Assembly (NCBI GenBank): GCA_003279115.1
Contig: QCBG01000007.1
Coordinates: 1-64,000 of the forward strand
Length of the DNA: 64,000 bases
From: Prochlorococcus sp. AG-347-E03
GTDB taxonomy: Bacteria; Cyanobacteriota; Cyanobacteriia; PCC-6307; Cyanobiaceae
Direction of reading: 5' to 3'
The translations under genes and the position numbers were made by a program. The notes beneath the pieces are model-generated. The model had not been told where the DNA came from. It saw nothing but the letters and a program-made list of their open reading frames with translations, and did not search any database. Shown here piece after piece: positions 10,262 through 20,237 of this stretch (the stretch's first letter is position 1; each line of letters starts with the position of its first letter).

Positions 10262-11451
10262 ATTTCCTCTATACAATTCTTTAAAACTTTATTTAAATTT
10301 TGTGCTATGTAAACTTGCTCTTCATAAGAAATTTCAGGAAACATTGGAAGACTAAGAACTTCTGTACAAATTCTCTCAGTATTAATTAGTTTTGTTCTAG
10401 AAAAATTTTTATTTTTGTAAGCTATTTGTGCATGTATTGGAATTGGATAATAAATAATTGAATTAATACCTTTTTCTAAAAGTTGTTGTTTTACCAAATT
10501 CCTTAAGGAATAGTATTTTTTGCAATCAGTATGAAATAAATTTGAACAGTCTTCATTTAAAAAATATTTATCGTTTCTTAATTTGATGACAAATTGATTC
10601 CAAGAATGGGAAATTGAATCAGAGTTAATTTTTGGAAAACTAATAAATGGATTTTTTTCTAATAAATCAAGGTAATTATTAGCAATTTTTTGGCGATTAT
10701 TAATCCACTTAGAAATATATTTAATTTTAATATTTAATATGGCAGCTTGAATGGTATCAAGTCTGCTGTTATATCCAATTTGAGTATGATGATATCTTAT
10801 TGGGCTGCCATGAACAGCCAGTTCTCTAATTTTTTTGGCAAGCTGCTGATCTGAAGTTGTTACTGCTCCACCATCTCCAGCAGCTCCTAAATTTTTAGTA
10901 GGGAAAAAGCTAAAACAGCCTATATCACCTATACTACCAACCTTGGAATTTTCCCACATTGTGCATGTTGCCTGAGCACAATCTTCGATTACTTTTAAGT
11001 CATATTTCTTGGCTAATGACTTTATTAAGGTCATATTCACTGCATTACCAAATAGATGAACTGGCATAATTGCCTTGGTATTAGAATTTATTTCTTGTTC
11101 TATTAGTTCAGTATTAATGAGATAAGTTTCTGGATCTATATCTACTAAAACAGGATTAGCACCAACTGCACTAATAGCCTCTGCAGTTGCAAAAAAGCTA
11201 AAAGATGAGGTAATAACTTCATCACCCACACCAATATCTAATGCGCGCAAAGCTAATACTAAAGCATCAGTTCCACTATTACATCCAATAGTATTTTCAA
11301 CACCAATCAGATTTGAAAAACTCTCCTCAAATTTGGCAATTTCTTGACCTCCAATATACTGGCCCTCTTTTAAAACTTTAGAAACCTCACTCTCAATTTC
11401 TGAGCCAATTTCGTGGTACTGCCTATTTAGAGTAAATGGAGGTATCTGCAT
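10246..11451 (-). CDS. DegT/DnrJ/EryC1/StrS-family sugar aminotransferase
   Basis: 401 residues of the PLP-dependent fold type I sugar aminotransferases. Visible are GCNSGTDALVLAL, the VIEDCAQA aspartate that holds the pyridine ring, and the PLP lysine in FFPTKNLGAAGDGG. Such enzymes aminate nucleotide-linked keto-sugars for cell-surface polysaccharides. No other LPS gene is adjacent, so the sugar is unknown. A Prochlorococcus-typical low GC content gives no sign of recent transfer. Confidence 0.9.
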   Translation of the reverse strand: MQIPPFTLNRQYHEIGSEIESEVSKVLKEGQYIGGQEIAKFEESFSNLIGVENTIGCNSGTDALVLALRALDIGVGDEVITSSFSFFATAEAISAVGANPVLVDIDPETYLINTELIEQEINSNTKAIMPVHLFGNAVNMTLIKSLAKKYDLKVIEDCAQATCTMWENSKVGSIGDIGCFSFFPTKNLGAAGDGGAVTTSDQQLAKKIRELAVHGSPIRYHHTQIGYNSRLDTIQAAILNIKIKYISKWINNRQKIANNYLDLLEKNPFISFPKINSDSISHSWNQFVIKLRNDKYFLNEDCSNLFHTDCKKYYSLRNLVKQQLLEKGINSIIYYPIPIHAQIAYKNKNFSRTKLINTERICTEVLSLPMFPEISYEEQVYIAQNLNKVLKNCIEEIQISA

Positions 11452-11503
11452 AGTAAATATATTAACCCGAAACCATATTTCTATGGGTAAAAAAATTTTT
11501 AAT

Positions 11504-12103
11504 TCATTTAAACCAACTTGGTTCTTTACCTGGAGTCCATTTTATATTGCATCCTAAAGAAGGCATCTGATTTGAAGGATAAGAATTATCTTGATTCAAA
11601 TCTTTTACAGCAGAGCGCAAATCTTTTCCCGATAGAGGGATATTATTACTTGGTCTACTATCGTCTAATTGGCCATGATAAAACAATAAAAAATCACCAT
11701 CTCCTTTATTTGAAAAAAGATAAAAATCTGGGGTGCAAGCCGCTTTTAATTCCTTAGCAAAATTTTGATTTTCATCATATAGGTAAGGAAAACTCCATCC
11801 CTGTGTTTGTGCTTATAATCTCAAATTTTCAGGATAATCTGAAGGATGAGTGACAATATCATTACTAGAAATTGCAAGCGTTTGAACAGTATTGGCAATT
11901 TCTTTACTTAGGGTGAAAATTTGATTCTCAATATACTTAACAAATGGGCAATGGGCACAAATAAACATTAAAAGTAAATGACGATTATCTAGATTATGAG
12001 AATTAAAATATTCATTTTTTGGAGAATTAGCATTTAACATCTCGAAATTCGGTAATTGAAAACCTAATTCCAAAACCATTGAATTTGTTCTTACCATGTT
12101 CAA
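11504..12103 (-). pseudogene. Thioredoxin-like redoxin interrupted by one in-frame stop
   Basis: The reading from the ATG at 12103 (or 12097) gives 96 codons with a CAHC active site (Cys49, Cys52) and the ILAISSND-like strand of AhpC/TSA-type redoxins, then meets TAA at 11813-11815. The same frame stays open beyond it and continues with conserved sequence (GWSFPYLYDENQNFAKELK, then CTPDFYLF and YHGQLDDSRPSNN) to a natural stop at 11504. A single base change, most simply CAA to TAA, explains the break. It may be a true recent nonsense mutation, a sequencing error, or a read-through site. The intact family is a roughly 200-residue thioredoxin-domain protein of unknown partner. Confidence 0.85.
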
Positions 12104-12202
12104 GTTAAAAATTCTTTGATATTTGAAAATTATTGTATATTTTGCAGTAATCCGTAAAGATAGGTACTTTTATATAGGAGAATAATAGAAATAATAAACA
12201 AA

Positions 12203-12985
12203 ATGCTTCTAAATCTAACTGGCAAAAAAATTCTTGTTACGGGAATTGCCAACAATCGTTCAATAGCATGGGGTATCGCTCAACAACTTTCAAAAGCTGG
12301 CGCAGAACTTGGAATCACATATTTGCCTGATGATAAGGGAAGATTCGAGTCTAAAGTTAGAGAACTAACTGAACCTTTAAACCCATCATTATTTTTGCCT
12401 CTTGATGTTCAAAATCCAGCTCAAATTGAAGAAATCTTTAAAAATATAAAAGACAATTGGGGACAAATCGACGGATTAGTTCACTGCCTAGCATTTGCAG
12501 GACGCGATGAATTGATTGGAGATTATAGTGCTACCACTTCAGAGGGTTTTGATAGGGCTCTTAATATAAGTGCATATTCGTTAGCACCTTTGTGTAAAGC
12601 AGCAAAACCACTTTTTAGTGATGGTGCTGGAGTTGTCTCATTAACTTATTTAGGTTCAGAAAGAGCGATTCCTAACTATAACGTGATGGGAGTTGCTAAA
12701 GCAGCTTTAGAAGCTTCAGTAAGATATCTTTCTGCAGAACTTGGGCCCCAAAAACAAGTCAGAGTTAACGCAATAAGTGCTGGCCCTATAAGAACACTTG
12801 CGAGTTCTGCTATAGGTGGCATTTTAGATATGATTCACAATGTTGAAGAAAAGGCTCCTTTACGCAGAACAGTCACTCAAACAGAAGTAGGTAATACAGC
12901 TGCTTTTTTACTAAGTGATCTCTCTAGCGGCATTTCAGGCCAAACAATTTATGTTGATGCGGGTTACTGCATTAATGGAATGTAA
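12203..12985 (+). CDS. fabI: Enoyl-[acyl-carrier-protein] reductase (NADH)
   Basis: 260 residues of the short-chain dehydrogenase fold specialised as FabI: the cofactor loop GIANNRSIAWGIA, and the catalytic Tyr-x6-Lys in YNVMGVAKAALEASV. It reduces enoyl-ACP in each round of type II fatty acid elongation. The ATG at 12203 is preceded by TAGGAGAATA some 25 bases upstream. It is followed by hisB after 20 bases and they may be cotranscribed, although the pathways are unrelated. Confidence 0.97.
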   Translation: MLLNLTGKKILVTGIANNRSIAWGIAQQLSKAGAELGITYLPDDKGRFESKVRELTEPLNPSLFLPLDVQNPAQIEEIFKNIKDNWGQIDGLVHCLAFAGRDELIGDYSATTSEGFDRALNISAYSLAPLCKAAKPLFSDGAGVVSLTYLGSERAIPNYNVMGVAKAALEASVRYLSAELGPQKQVRVNAISAGPIRTLASSAIGGILDMIHNVEEKAPLRRTVTQTEVGNTAAFLLSDLSSGISGQTIYVDAGYCINGM

Positions 12986-13005
12986 ACTAAGTTTTTTGCA
13001 TAAAA

Positions 13006-13611
13006 ATGACATCTCTAAGGCAATCTGAAATAAAAAGAAAAACGAATGAAACAGATATTTTTGTATTTATAAACTTAGATGGAAATGGAATTTCTGAGAT
13101 TGATACCGGGATACCATTCTTAGATCATATGCTTCATCAAATATCCAGTCATGGTCTGTTCGATTTAAAAATAAAAGCAATTGGAGATACCCATATTGAT
13201 GATCATCATACAAATGAAGATGTAGGAATCGCATTAGGCAAAGCATTTTCAAAAGCCTTGGGAGAAAGAAAAGGAATAAGCAGATTTGGACATTTCTTTG
13301 CCCCATTAGATGAAGCATTAGTTCAAGTCACTTTAGACTGCTCTGGTAGACCGCATCTATCTTATGATCTTCAATTAAAAGCCCCTAGAATAGGAAATTA
13401 TGATACTGAACTAGTAAGAGAGTTTTTTATTGCCTTTGTAAATAACAGCGGTATTACTCTGCATATTAAGCAAATACGAGGCAGTAATTCACATCATATA
13501 GTTGAGGCTTGCTTTAAAGCTTTTTCACGAGCGATGAGAATGGCTACCGAAATAGATCTAAGGAGATCTGATTCAATTCCTAGCAGTAAAGGAATGCTAG
13601 AAAATCAATAA
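13006..13611 (+). CDS. hisB: Imidazoleglycerol-phosphate dehydratase
   Basis: 201 residues, the monofunctional HisB of cyanobacteria and plants. The duplicated metal-binding motifs are visible as DHHTNED and [12 protein letters not shown], plus the conserved [13 protein letters not shown]. It dehydrates imidazole glycerol phosphate in histidine synthesis. Histidine genes are dispersed in these genomes, so the lack of his neighbours is expected. Confidence 0.98.
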   Translation: MTSLRQSEIKRKTNETDIFVFINLDGNGISEIDTGIPFLDHMLHQISSHGLFDLKIKAIGDTHIDDHHTNEDVGIALGKAFSKALGERKGISRFGHFFAPLDEALVQVTLDCSGRPHLSYDLQLKAPRIGNYDTELVREFFIAFVNNSGITLHIKQIRGSNSHHIVEACFKAFSRAMRMATEIDLRRSDSIPSSKGMLENQ

Positions 13612-13651
13612 AATAGGAATTTTTTCAAATCAGCCACAATTCAGTTGATTT

Positions 13652-15169
13652 TTGGCGAAGATAGACAAAAGTAATTATTTTGTTGTGACTAATTTACAAG
13701 ATAAAAAAATTAATGAAATTAAAATTTTTAATAAAGAAGACTGGTCAAGTGCGTATCAAAATGTAGAAACGGAGCTAACTAAAGAGCCTCTAAAAATTAG
13801 TAAAGGTAATAATATTAAAAATTTAAATGGAACATTATTAAGAAATGGACCAGGAATACTAGAAAGAGGTGGACAATGGGTCCATCATCCATTTGACGGT
13901 GATGGAATGATCACATCCATAAAGTTCGAAAATGGACAGCCGTTTTTAACAAATAGATTTGTTAAAACCAAAGGCTATTTGGAAGAAAAAAAAATAAATA
14001 AATTTATTTATAGAGGTGTTTTTGGGACTCAAAAAAATGGAGGAATTTTAAATAATGCATTAGATCTAAAATTCAAGAATATTGCTAACACTCACGTCGT
14101 TAAATTAGGAAATGAAATTCTCGCATTATGGGAAGCAGCCGGTCCACATGCAATGGATCCTGATAGCCTTGACACTATTGGTTTAACAACATTAAGAGGG
14201 GTACTCAAGCCTAACGAAGCATTCAGTGCCCATCCCAAAACTGACCTAAACTCAAATGCTTCTTCAGAACTTTTAGTCACTTTTGGAGTACAAACTGGGC
14301 CAAAAAGTACTATTAGATTAATGGAATTTGATAATGCTGGTACAAATTCTGGAGACCTCATCTTTGATAGAAAAGATACCTTTAATGGCTTTGCATTCCT
14401 TCATGATTTCGCAATAACAACAAATTGGGCAATATTTTTACAGAATGCTATTGATTTCAATCCTCTTCCATTTGTAATGGGTCAAAGAGGAGCAGCACAA
14501 TGTCTAAAGTCAAACCCAAATAAAAAGGCAAAGTTTTTTATCATCCCCAGAGAAAGTGGATTATTTAGAGGACAACCTCCTTTAACAATAGATGCTCCAG
14601 AAGGATTCGTTTTTCATCATGTAAACGCATTTGAAAAAGATTCCAAAATCGTATTAGATAGTATTTTTTATGATGATTTCCCATCAGTTGGTCCAGACGA
14701 GAATTTTAGGGATATTGACTTTGATAAATATCCAGAAGGAAAACTGAAAAGATCAATTATCGATCTAAAGACAAAAACTTGTGAACTTGAAACTTTCAGT
14801 GAACAATGTTGTGAATTTGCTGTTGTTAATCCTAAAAACTTAGGATTAAAAGCAACTTTTAGTTGGATGGCAAGCACATCTCAAAAACTGGGGAACGCTC
14901 CACTTCAAGCAATAAAAAAAATAAATTTAATTACTAAGGAAGAAATTTATTGGTCAGCGGGTCCAAGTGGATTTGTTAGTGAACCAATTATGGTTCCATC
15001 AGATAACTCTTCAATAGAAGATGAGGGATTTTTATTTATACTTCTATGGAACGGAAAAAGAAGAGGAAGCGATTTAGTTATATTAGACGCAAAAGACTTA
15101 AAAGAATTAGCTGTTTATGAATTACCCATTTCAATTCCTCATGGCCTTCATGGATCTTGGATTAATTGA
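13652..15169 (+). CDS. Carotenoid cleavage oxygenase (RPE65 family)
   Basis: 505 residues of the iron(II) seven-bladed propeller oxygenases. The iron-ligand His segments can be picked out: SAHPKTD, FLHDFAITT, FHHVNAFE and the C-terminal PHGLHGSW, as well as the HPFDGDGM signature near residue 85. Such enzymes cleave carotenoids or apocarotenoids to aldehydes such as retinal; the substrate here is not determined by sequence. The first start is a TTG at 13652; a GTG at 13685 is an alternative. It ends 2 bases before the stop of convergent rdgB. Confidence 0.93.
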   Translation: MAKIDKSNYFVVTNLQDKKINEIKIFNKEDWSSAYQNVETELTKEPLKISKGNNIKNLNGTLLRNGPGILERGGQWVHHPFDGDGMITSIKFENGQPFLTNRFVKTKGYLEEKKINKFIYRGVFGTQKNGGILNNALDLKFKNIANTHVVKLGNEILALWEAAGPHAMDPDSLDTIGLTTLRGVLKPNEAFSAHPKTDLNSNASSELLVTFGVQTGPKSTIRLMEFDNAGTNSGDLIFDRKDTFNGFAFLHDFAITTNWAIFLQNAIDFNPLPFVMGQRGAAQCLKSNPNKKAKFFIIPRESGLFRGQPPLTIDAPEGFVFHHVNAFEKDSKIVLDSIFYDDFPSVGPDENFRDIDFDKYPEGKLKRSIIDLKTKTCELETFSEQCCEFAVVNPKNLGLKATFSWMASTSQKLGNAPLQAIKKINLITKEEIYWSAGPSGFVSEPIMVPSDNSSIEDEGFLFILLWNGKRRGSDLVILDAKDLKELAVYELPISIPHGLHGSWIN

Positions 15170-15171
15170 AT

Positions 15172-15747
15172 TTAAGAAAAAATTTCAATTAAATCTGGAA
15201 TAATTTTTTTTAATGCTTTACCTCTATGACTACAAGAGTCTTTAATATCATTATTCATTTCTGCGAAAGTTAATCTGGTAGAACTCTCCTCAAAAATTGG
15301 GTCATACCCAAAACCACTTTTTCCTCTGGGATTTAAAATGATATTGCCGTGACATTTGGCCTCAGATTCAATAATCACTTCACCATTTGGGGAACAAACA
15401 CAAATATTTGCAATAAAGAAAGCACTTCTATTTTGAACTCCATCAAGTTCTCTTAAAACTCGTTCAATTCTCTTCTGATCATTTTCTGCATATCTAGATG
15501 AGTAAATGCCAGGCTTACCACCTAACGCTTCAATACAAATTCCTGAATCATCTGCTATTGAAAAATTATTCGTTTTTCTCGAAACTTCACTCGCTTTTTT
15601 AATTGCATTATCTCTAAATGTCAGTCCATTCTCTTCAACTTCTAATGATTCTGGCTGGAGTAACAATTTACAATTAACTCCAGCAAGCAATTTCTTATAT
15701 TCTTCAATTTTACCTTTATTCTTACTTGCTAAAAATAAATTTTTCAT
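15172..15747 (-). CDS. rdgB: XTP/dITP pyrophosphatase (RdgB/HAM1)
   Basis: 191 residues from the ATG at 15747. Family marks: ASKNKGKIEEYK at the start, ADDSGICIEALGG, and near the end FAEMNNDIKDSCSHRGKAL. It hydrolyses inosine and xanthosine triphosphates to keep them out of DNA and RNA. The frame extends upstream to 15786, but that would overlap the phosphohexomutase gene and adds non-family sequence; the chosen ATG leaves a 2-base gap to that gene, indicating an operon. Confidence 0.95.
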   Translation of the reverse strand: MKNLFLASKNKGKIEEYKKLLAGVNCKLLLQPESLEVEENGLTFRDNAIKKASEVSRKTNNFSIADDSGICIEALGGKPGIYSSRYAENDQKRIERVLRELDGVQNRSAFFIANICVCSPNGEVIIESEAKCHGNIILNPRGKSGFGYDPIFEESSTRLTFAEMNNDIKDSCSHRGKALKKIIPDLIEIFS

Positions 15748-15749
15748 CC

Positions 15750-17204
15750 TTATTTTCCTGCCAAATTTATAAATTCTTGACCCCACTCTAATACCTCAAT
15801 TAGATAAGATTCTTTTGGTGCTTCACAATATAATCTTAAGAGAGGTTCCGTTCCTGAAAACCTAAAAAGAAGCCAAAAATTTTTATCAATTCTCAACTTT
15901 ATTCCATCGATCTTTGAGATACTTTTTAACTTGTGATTATTAATATTCTCAGGAATATTATCTATGATAAATTCTTTTACGTTATTTTTTTCTGACTGAT
16001 TTGGAAATTTAATATCAATTCTTTTATAAAAACTTGGCCCAAAATCTTCTTGAATTTCATCTAAGGTTTCATATAAATATTGAGATTTTTCAGCAATTCC
16101 ATTTAATAAAACCATCGCTGCATATAGAGCATCTCTTTCAGGCATAAAGTCACCAAAACCAACTCCCCCAGATTCCTCTCCTCCAATAAATATTTTTTCT
16201 TTAATCATTTTTTCAGCAATATATTTAAAGCCAACTGGAAGTTCAAAAACATCTCTATTTTGACTCTCTGATACATTTTTAATAATATCTGAACCACTAA
16301 CAGTCTTTAAAACTGGATAAGAATTATTCTTAATTTCGCCCAAATAGCTAATAAAGTATGGGAGTAAATCTTGGGTACTAGAGTATCTTCCTTTTTCATC
16401 AATTGCCGCAATTCTATCACCATCACCATCAAATATAATTCCTAAAGTTTTCACTTCATTTGTTGAATTTTTCATTAGTGTTTGTTTTAGATTATCTGCA
16501 TAATTCAAAAGAGGTTCAGGAGGGTTTCCTCCAAAAAAAGGATCAGCATCTTTCCTGATTTCTGAAATAACTTCTAAATCATTAGAAGCAAAAATTTCAG
16601 CCATACAATTTGCAGCTGAACCATGCATAGAATCTACAAAAATTCTCAATTTCATTTTTTTTAATCTCTTGGAAATATAGTCAATATCAAAAAGGGATTT
16701 AATTCTATCTAAATGAAATTTCTTAATATCTACCAATTGATTAACACCATCTATTTTTTCAATTGAATTTCCAAGGATTAATCTTTTTTCAACTTCACTT
16801 GTAAAAGATTCGTCAACAGAACATCCATTAAAGCTCTTTATTTTCAGACCTAGCCAATTATATGGATTATGACTTGCTGTAATTACTAACGCTCCAAGAC
16901 AACCGACTTCTTTGGCATAGAAACTACAAGAGGGTGTTGTCACAAAGCTATCAGATAAGATCGGTTCGAAACCACATCCTCTTACAAAAGGCACTATTTG
17001 CTTGGCGAATTCACAAGCCATGAATCTACGATCATATCCAATAATAATTTTCTTTGAATTAACTTTTTTATAGTATTGATAATGCAACTCCTGACATGCA
17101 GCGACAACAACTCTTGAAAGATTGGACAGGTTAAAGTCAAAACCAATAATTCCTCTCCAACCATCAGTTCCAAATTTTATCTTATCTAATTTGTCAGCTG
17201 TCAA
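15750..17204 (-). CDS. Phosphoglucomutase/phosphomannomutase family protein
   Basis: 484 residues of the alpha-D-phosphohexomutase superfamily: FGTDGWRGIIG at the N-terminus, the phosphoserine loop TASHNPYNWLG, the Mg-binding DGDGDRIA, sugar-binding GGEESGGVG and phosphate-binding RFSGTEPLLR. It interconverts 1- and 6-phosphates of glucose or mannose for glycogen, compatible solutes or nucleotide sugars. The GEESGG loop favours glucose or mannose. It is distinct from GlmM at 48669. Second role partner rdgB follows after 2 bases. Confidence 0.93.
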   Translation of the reverse strand: MTADKLDKIKFGTDGWRGIIGFDFNLSNLSRVVVAACQELHYQYYKKVNSKKIIIGYDRRFMACEFAKQIVPFVRGCGFEPILSDSFVTTPSCSFYAKEVGCLGALVITASHNPYNWLGLKIKSFNGCSVDESFTSEVEKRLILGNSIEKIDGVNQLVDIKKFHLDRIKSLFDIDYISKRLKKMKLRIFVDSMHGSAANCMAEIFASNDLEVISEIRKDADPFFGGNPPEPLLNYADNLKQTLMKNSTNEVKTLGIIFDGDGDRIAAIDEKGRYSSTQDLLPYFISYLGEIKNNSYPVLKTVSGSDIIKNVSESQNRDVFELPVGFKYIAEKMIKEKIFIGGEESGGVGFGDFMPERDALYAAMVLLNGIAEKSQYLYETLDEIQEDFGPSFYKRIDIKFPNQSEKNNVKEFIIDNIPENINNHKLKSISKIDGIKLRIDKNFWLLFRFSGTEPLLRLYCEAPKESYLIEVLEWGQEFINLAGK

Positions 17205-17284
17205 ATTTCAAATTTCCTTGATTTCTTTCAATTATCTATACTAATTTATATAAGTAAATTTTAAAACCGCCATTAAAAAATAAT

Positions 17285-18703
17285 TTGAATTCTCTTCATT
17301 TAAAAAGTTTTACAAGATGCAAAAGAAAAGCATGGCTCGATTTTAAGGGTAAAAAATCTTATGAAGTTTGGTCTCCCCATAAAGCTATAGATAAAATTAA
17401 TCAGTTTCAAATTTTCTCTGAATTTTGTAATGGTGAAATATATACAGGATTAAAAGCCTGTGAGAATGGTTATCAAGGGGTAATTGGATTAAAAATCAAA
17501 GGAAATCTTTTCCAAAATATAAACGCAGAGATACTTCCACAATTACTTTTAAAGACTAAAGGTAAAAGTAAATGGGGACAATATAAATATTTACCTGCTG
17601 TTTATAAGTTAGGCCACAAAACAACTAAAGAACATTTATTCGACTTAGCTTTTTGTTCTATGCTTTTGGAATCTTTTCAAGAATCTAAAATTGAAAAAGG
17701 ATTAGTAATTTCAACTTTTTATAAAAAAGTTAAAGTTGAAGAAATTTATATAAATAAAAAATTAAGAAAAAAAGTTTTAAATGTTTTATTAGATTTGAAT
17801 GAATGCTTGGAGGGATTTATACCAGAAATAACTCAAGATAGAAAAAAATGTACTATTTGTTCCTGGCAAAAATTTTGTGACAAAGAAGCAAAAGAAAATG
17901 GATATCTAACAGATATAGATGGAATAGGGTCCAAAACGGCCTCGTTACTTAAAGAAAATGGAATAACTAATACCCAAACATTAGCTTCGTACAGCGAAAA
18001 ACAACTTGGAGAGAAATTGTCTAAATTCAAAGATCAGAAGTATGAAAAAGCATCCATATTTGTAAAGCAAGCACAAGCATATATCTCTGGAGAACCATAT
18101 TTAATTTCTAATAAAAATAATACGGAAGATCTATTTGAAAAAATATGCTCGGGATTTTTTATATTTGATATTGAGTCAAATCCAGATGAAAAGCATGATT
18201 TTTTATATGGATTTTTAAAAGTAAATAATTTGTCTATAAAAAAAGAAGATCTTATTTATGAACCAATCTTAAATCTTAAAAACAATAAAGGAGAATCTTA
18301 CAGACAAATTATTGAAATACTTTTTTCACACAAGGAGTGGCCAGTCTTACATTACGGAGAAACTGAAAAAATATCAATAATTAATATTGCTAAAGAACTA
18401 AATTTTAGTTTTGAAGAAATTCATTCACTTTCCTCCAGATTTATTGACCTACATACCTTAGTAAGAAAGTCTTGGATATTACCACTAAAAAAATATGGCT
18501 TAAAAAATGTTTCTAATTGGCTTGGATTTGAATGGTCGCAGAAAAATGTAAGTGGCTCTAAGGCACTTTATTGGTGGATTCAATATCAAATTACAGAAAA
18601 CCAAATATTTTTAAAGAAAATTATCCAATATAACAAAGATGATTGTTTTGCTACTCTACAAATTGCAGAATATTTAATAAAAAATCGATTAAAGAAAAAT
18701 TGA
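17285..18703 (+). CDS. TM0106-family RecB-like putative nuclease with HhH and RNase H-like domains
   Basis: 472 residues. A Cas4/RecB-like N-terminal module carries Cys12 and a later CTICSWQKFC cluster (Cys189, Cys192, Cys198), the arrangement of a four-cysteine Fe-S site. A helix-hairpin-helix follows (DIDGIGSKTASLLKENGI, about 209-226). The C-terminal part from about residue 290 resembles an RNase H-like exonuclease: FDIESNP with a DxE pair and NKDDCFAT near the end. The PD-(D/E)xK aspartate and glutamate are hard to find between residues 80 and 110, so the first nuclease centre may be degenerate. Start is a TTG. Its function in DNA metabolism is inferred from domains only. Confidence 0.78.
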   Translation: MNSLHLKSFTRCKRKAWLDFKGKKSYEVWSPHKAIDKINQFQIFSEFCNGEIYTGLKACENGYQGVIGLKIKGNLFQNINAEILPQLLLKTKGKSKWGQYKYLPAVYKLGHKTTKEHLFDLAFCSMLLESFQESKIEKGLVISTFYKKVKVEEIYINKKLRKKVLNVLLDLNECLEGFIPEITQDRKKCTICSWQKFCDKEAKENGYLTDIDGIGSKTASLLKENGITNTQTLASYSEKQLGEKLSKFKDQKYEKASIFVKQAQAYISGEPYLISNKNNTEDLFEKICSGFFIFDIESNPDEKHDFLYGFLKVNNLSIKKEDLIYEPILNLKNNKGESYRQIIEILFSHKEWPVLHYGETEKISIINIAKELNFSFEEIHSLSSRFIDLHTLVRKSWILPLKKYGLKNVSNWLGFEWSQKNVSGSKALYWWIQYQITENQIFLKKIIQYNKDDCFATLQIAEYLIKNRLKKN

Positions 18704-19525
18704 TCCTACAGATTTATTTATAATAATTTTTCCAAAAATTGCTGAAAAAAAATAACTTCCTTCCTCTAAATATTTTCTTTTTATCATAGCTAATCCTTTT
18801 ATTTGAGAATCTAATTTTAAAAAACTAGTGATTTTGCCTACAGAAATATCCTTGGCAGAATTAATATATAAATTTTTATCTTCTAAGTCTAAATTCAAAT
18901 TAGATTCAATTGATTTCCAAATTCTTATTTCCTGTTTTAAGGAAGAAACATTTTTTATTTTTGACATTGTTTCTTGTCCTAAATAACAACCTTTATTAAA
19001 ATCTATAAGATCTTTTAATCCAAGCTCAAGAGGATTATTTTTCCCATTTATTTCCATTTCTAGTGAGGGTATTGCCTGATTAATCTTCCAAAGTTTTAAA
19101 CCATTGGGATTTAATAAATTTAGTTTATTTTTATACATTTCAAATTCTTTATCTTCTGTTTTGAAGAAAATAGGCTGGTAGGTTCTCCATGAACTAGATT
19201 CATCAATTTCCTGAATTCTATTTATCAAGGAAGGTTCACTCAGAAGTACATCGTCCGCTGGAAAAATAATTTGATTAAAGTAATCAATTATTTCATTTGT
19301 GTTACCCGCCAAGATAATTACTTCTAAGCTTCTTTCTAAAAAAATAATTTCAATTAATGACCTTAGAACTCCATTTGGAGTTAACCAACAAGTTTTGATA
19401 ACTTTATTTTCTGAATTAAGAATATTACCAGTTGTTATTCCATTCAAAAATTTTCTGGCATCTTTTCCAGTAATTGAAAAACAATCAAATTTTTCAAGCC
19501 AAAACTTTTTTTTTATATCTTGCAT
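18689..19525 (-). CDS. ygfZ: Folate-binding YgfZ/GcvT-like protein
   Basis: 278 residues of the YgfZ/IBA57 family. The diagnostic motif K-G-C-Y-x-G-Q-E appears as NKGCYLGQETMSK. These tetrahydrofolate-dependent proteins support assembly or repair of Fe-S enzymes such as MiaB; they are not aminomethyltransferases despite GcvT similarity. The 3' end overlaps the TM0106-type gene by 15 bases, tail to tail. pyrE lies 10 bases upstream on the same strand. Confidence 0.9.
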   Translation of the reverse strand: MQDIKKKFWLEKFDCFSITGKDARKFLNGITTGNILNSENKVIKTCWLTPNGVLRSLIEIIFLERSLEVIILAGNTNEIIDYFNQIIFPADDVLLSEPSLINRIQEIDESSSWRTYQPIFFKTEDKEFEMYKNKLNLLNPNGLKLWKINQAIPSLEMEINGKNNPLELGLKDLIDFNKGCYLGQETMSKIKNVSSLKQEIRIWKSIESNLNLDLEDKNLYINSAKDISVGKITSFLKLDSQIKGLAMIKRKYLEEGSYFFSAIFGKIIINKSVGSIFL

Positions 19526-19535
19526 TTTGAAATAA

Positions 19536-20096
19536 TTATAAAAAGTCTTTTATTGTAAAAAGACTCTTTAATTTAACATTTTCATCTTCAAGTGCTTCTA
19601 ATCCGCCTTCTTGCCTATCAACTATAGACAAAACTTCCTCAACAACATAATTGTTTTCTCGTAATTTTTTTATAGCTTTTATTACTGAACCAGCAGTTGT
19701 AACCACATCCTCCAAGACAGTTACCAAAGTTCCTTCTTCTAATATAGGGCCCTCTATTCCAGCTTTGGTTCCGTATTTTTTGATTTCTTTCCTAATTATT
19801 AAACCATCAAGGTCTAGTCCATTCAAAGCTGCTTTAACAATTAATCCACTTACTATAGGGTCTGCACCTAATGTCAATCCTGCTACAGCTTTTGACCTTG
19901 AGTCTTTTAAATCTAAAAATAATTCACTTATTAAGTTTAAGCCTTCACCATTTAATGACACTGGTTTACAGTTCAAGTAATGACTGCTTTGTTTTCCTGA
20001 AGATAAAGTAAAGTTTCCTTTTTTGTAAGATTTTTCAATTAACTGTTTTAACAATTTTGCTTTATTTAAATCATACTTATCTGAAAATTTGCCCAT
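19536..20096 (-). CDS. pyrE: Orotate phosphoribosyltransferase
   Basis: 186 residues, type I phosphoribosyltransferase fold. The PRPP loop is [16 protein letters not shown], and the orotate-binding N-terminal segment includes [16 protein letters not shown]. It makes OMP in pyrimidine synthesis. Length is normal. It precedes ygfZ by 10 bases. pyrB is in the same window at 57587, far away. Confidence 0.97.
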   Translation of the reverse strand: MGKFSDKYDLNKAKLLKQLIEKSYKKGNFTLSSGKQSSHYLNCKPVSLNGEGLNLISELFLDLKDSRSKAVAGLTLGADPIVSGLIVKAALNGLDLDGLIIRKEIKKYGTKAGIEGPILEEGTLVTVLEDVVTTAGSVIKAIKKLRENNYVVEEVLSIVDRQEGGLEALEDENVKLKSLFTIKDFL

Positions 20097-20237
20097 TAGT
20101 AAAAGTTAAATTTATATTTAAAGATTAGAAGAAAAAAAAGAAATCTCACAAAAACTTCCTAATGAGGTGTTTTTTGAAATATTATTTTTATATTGTATAT
20201 TGAAATTCAATGTAATTAAAATTACATAAATTCCCTT

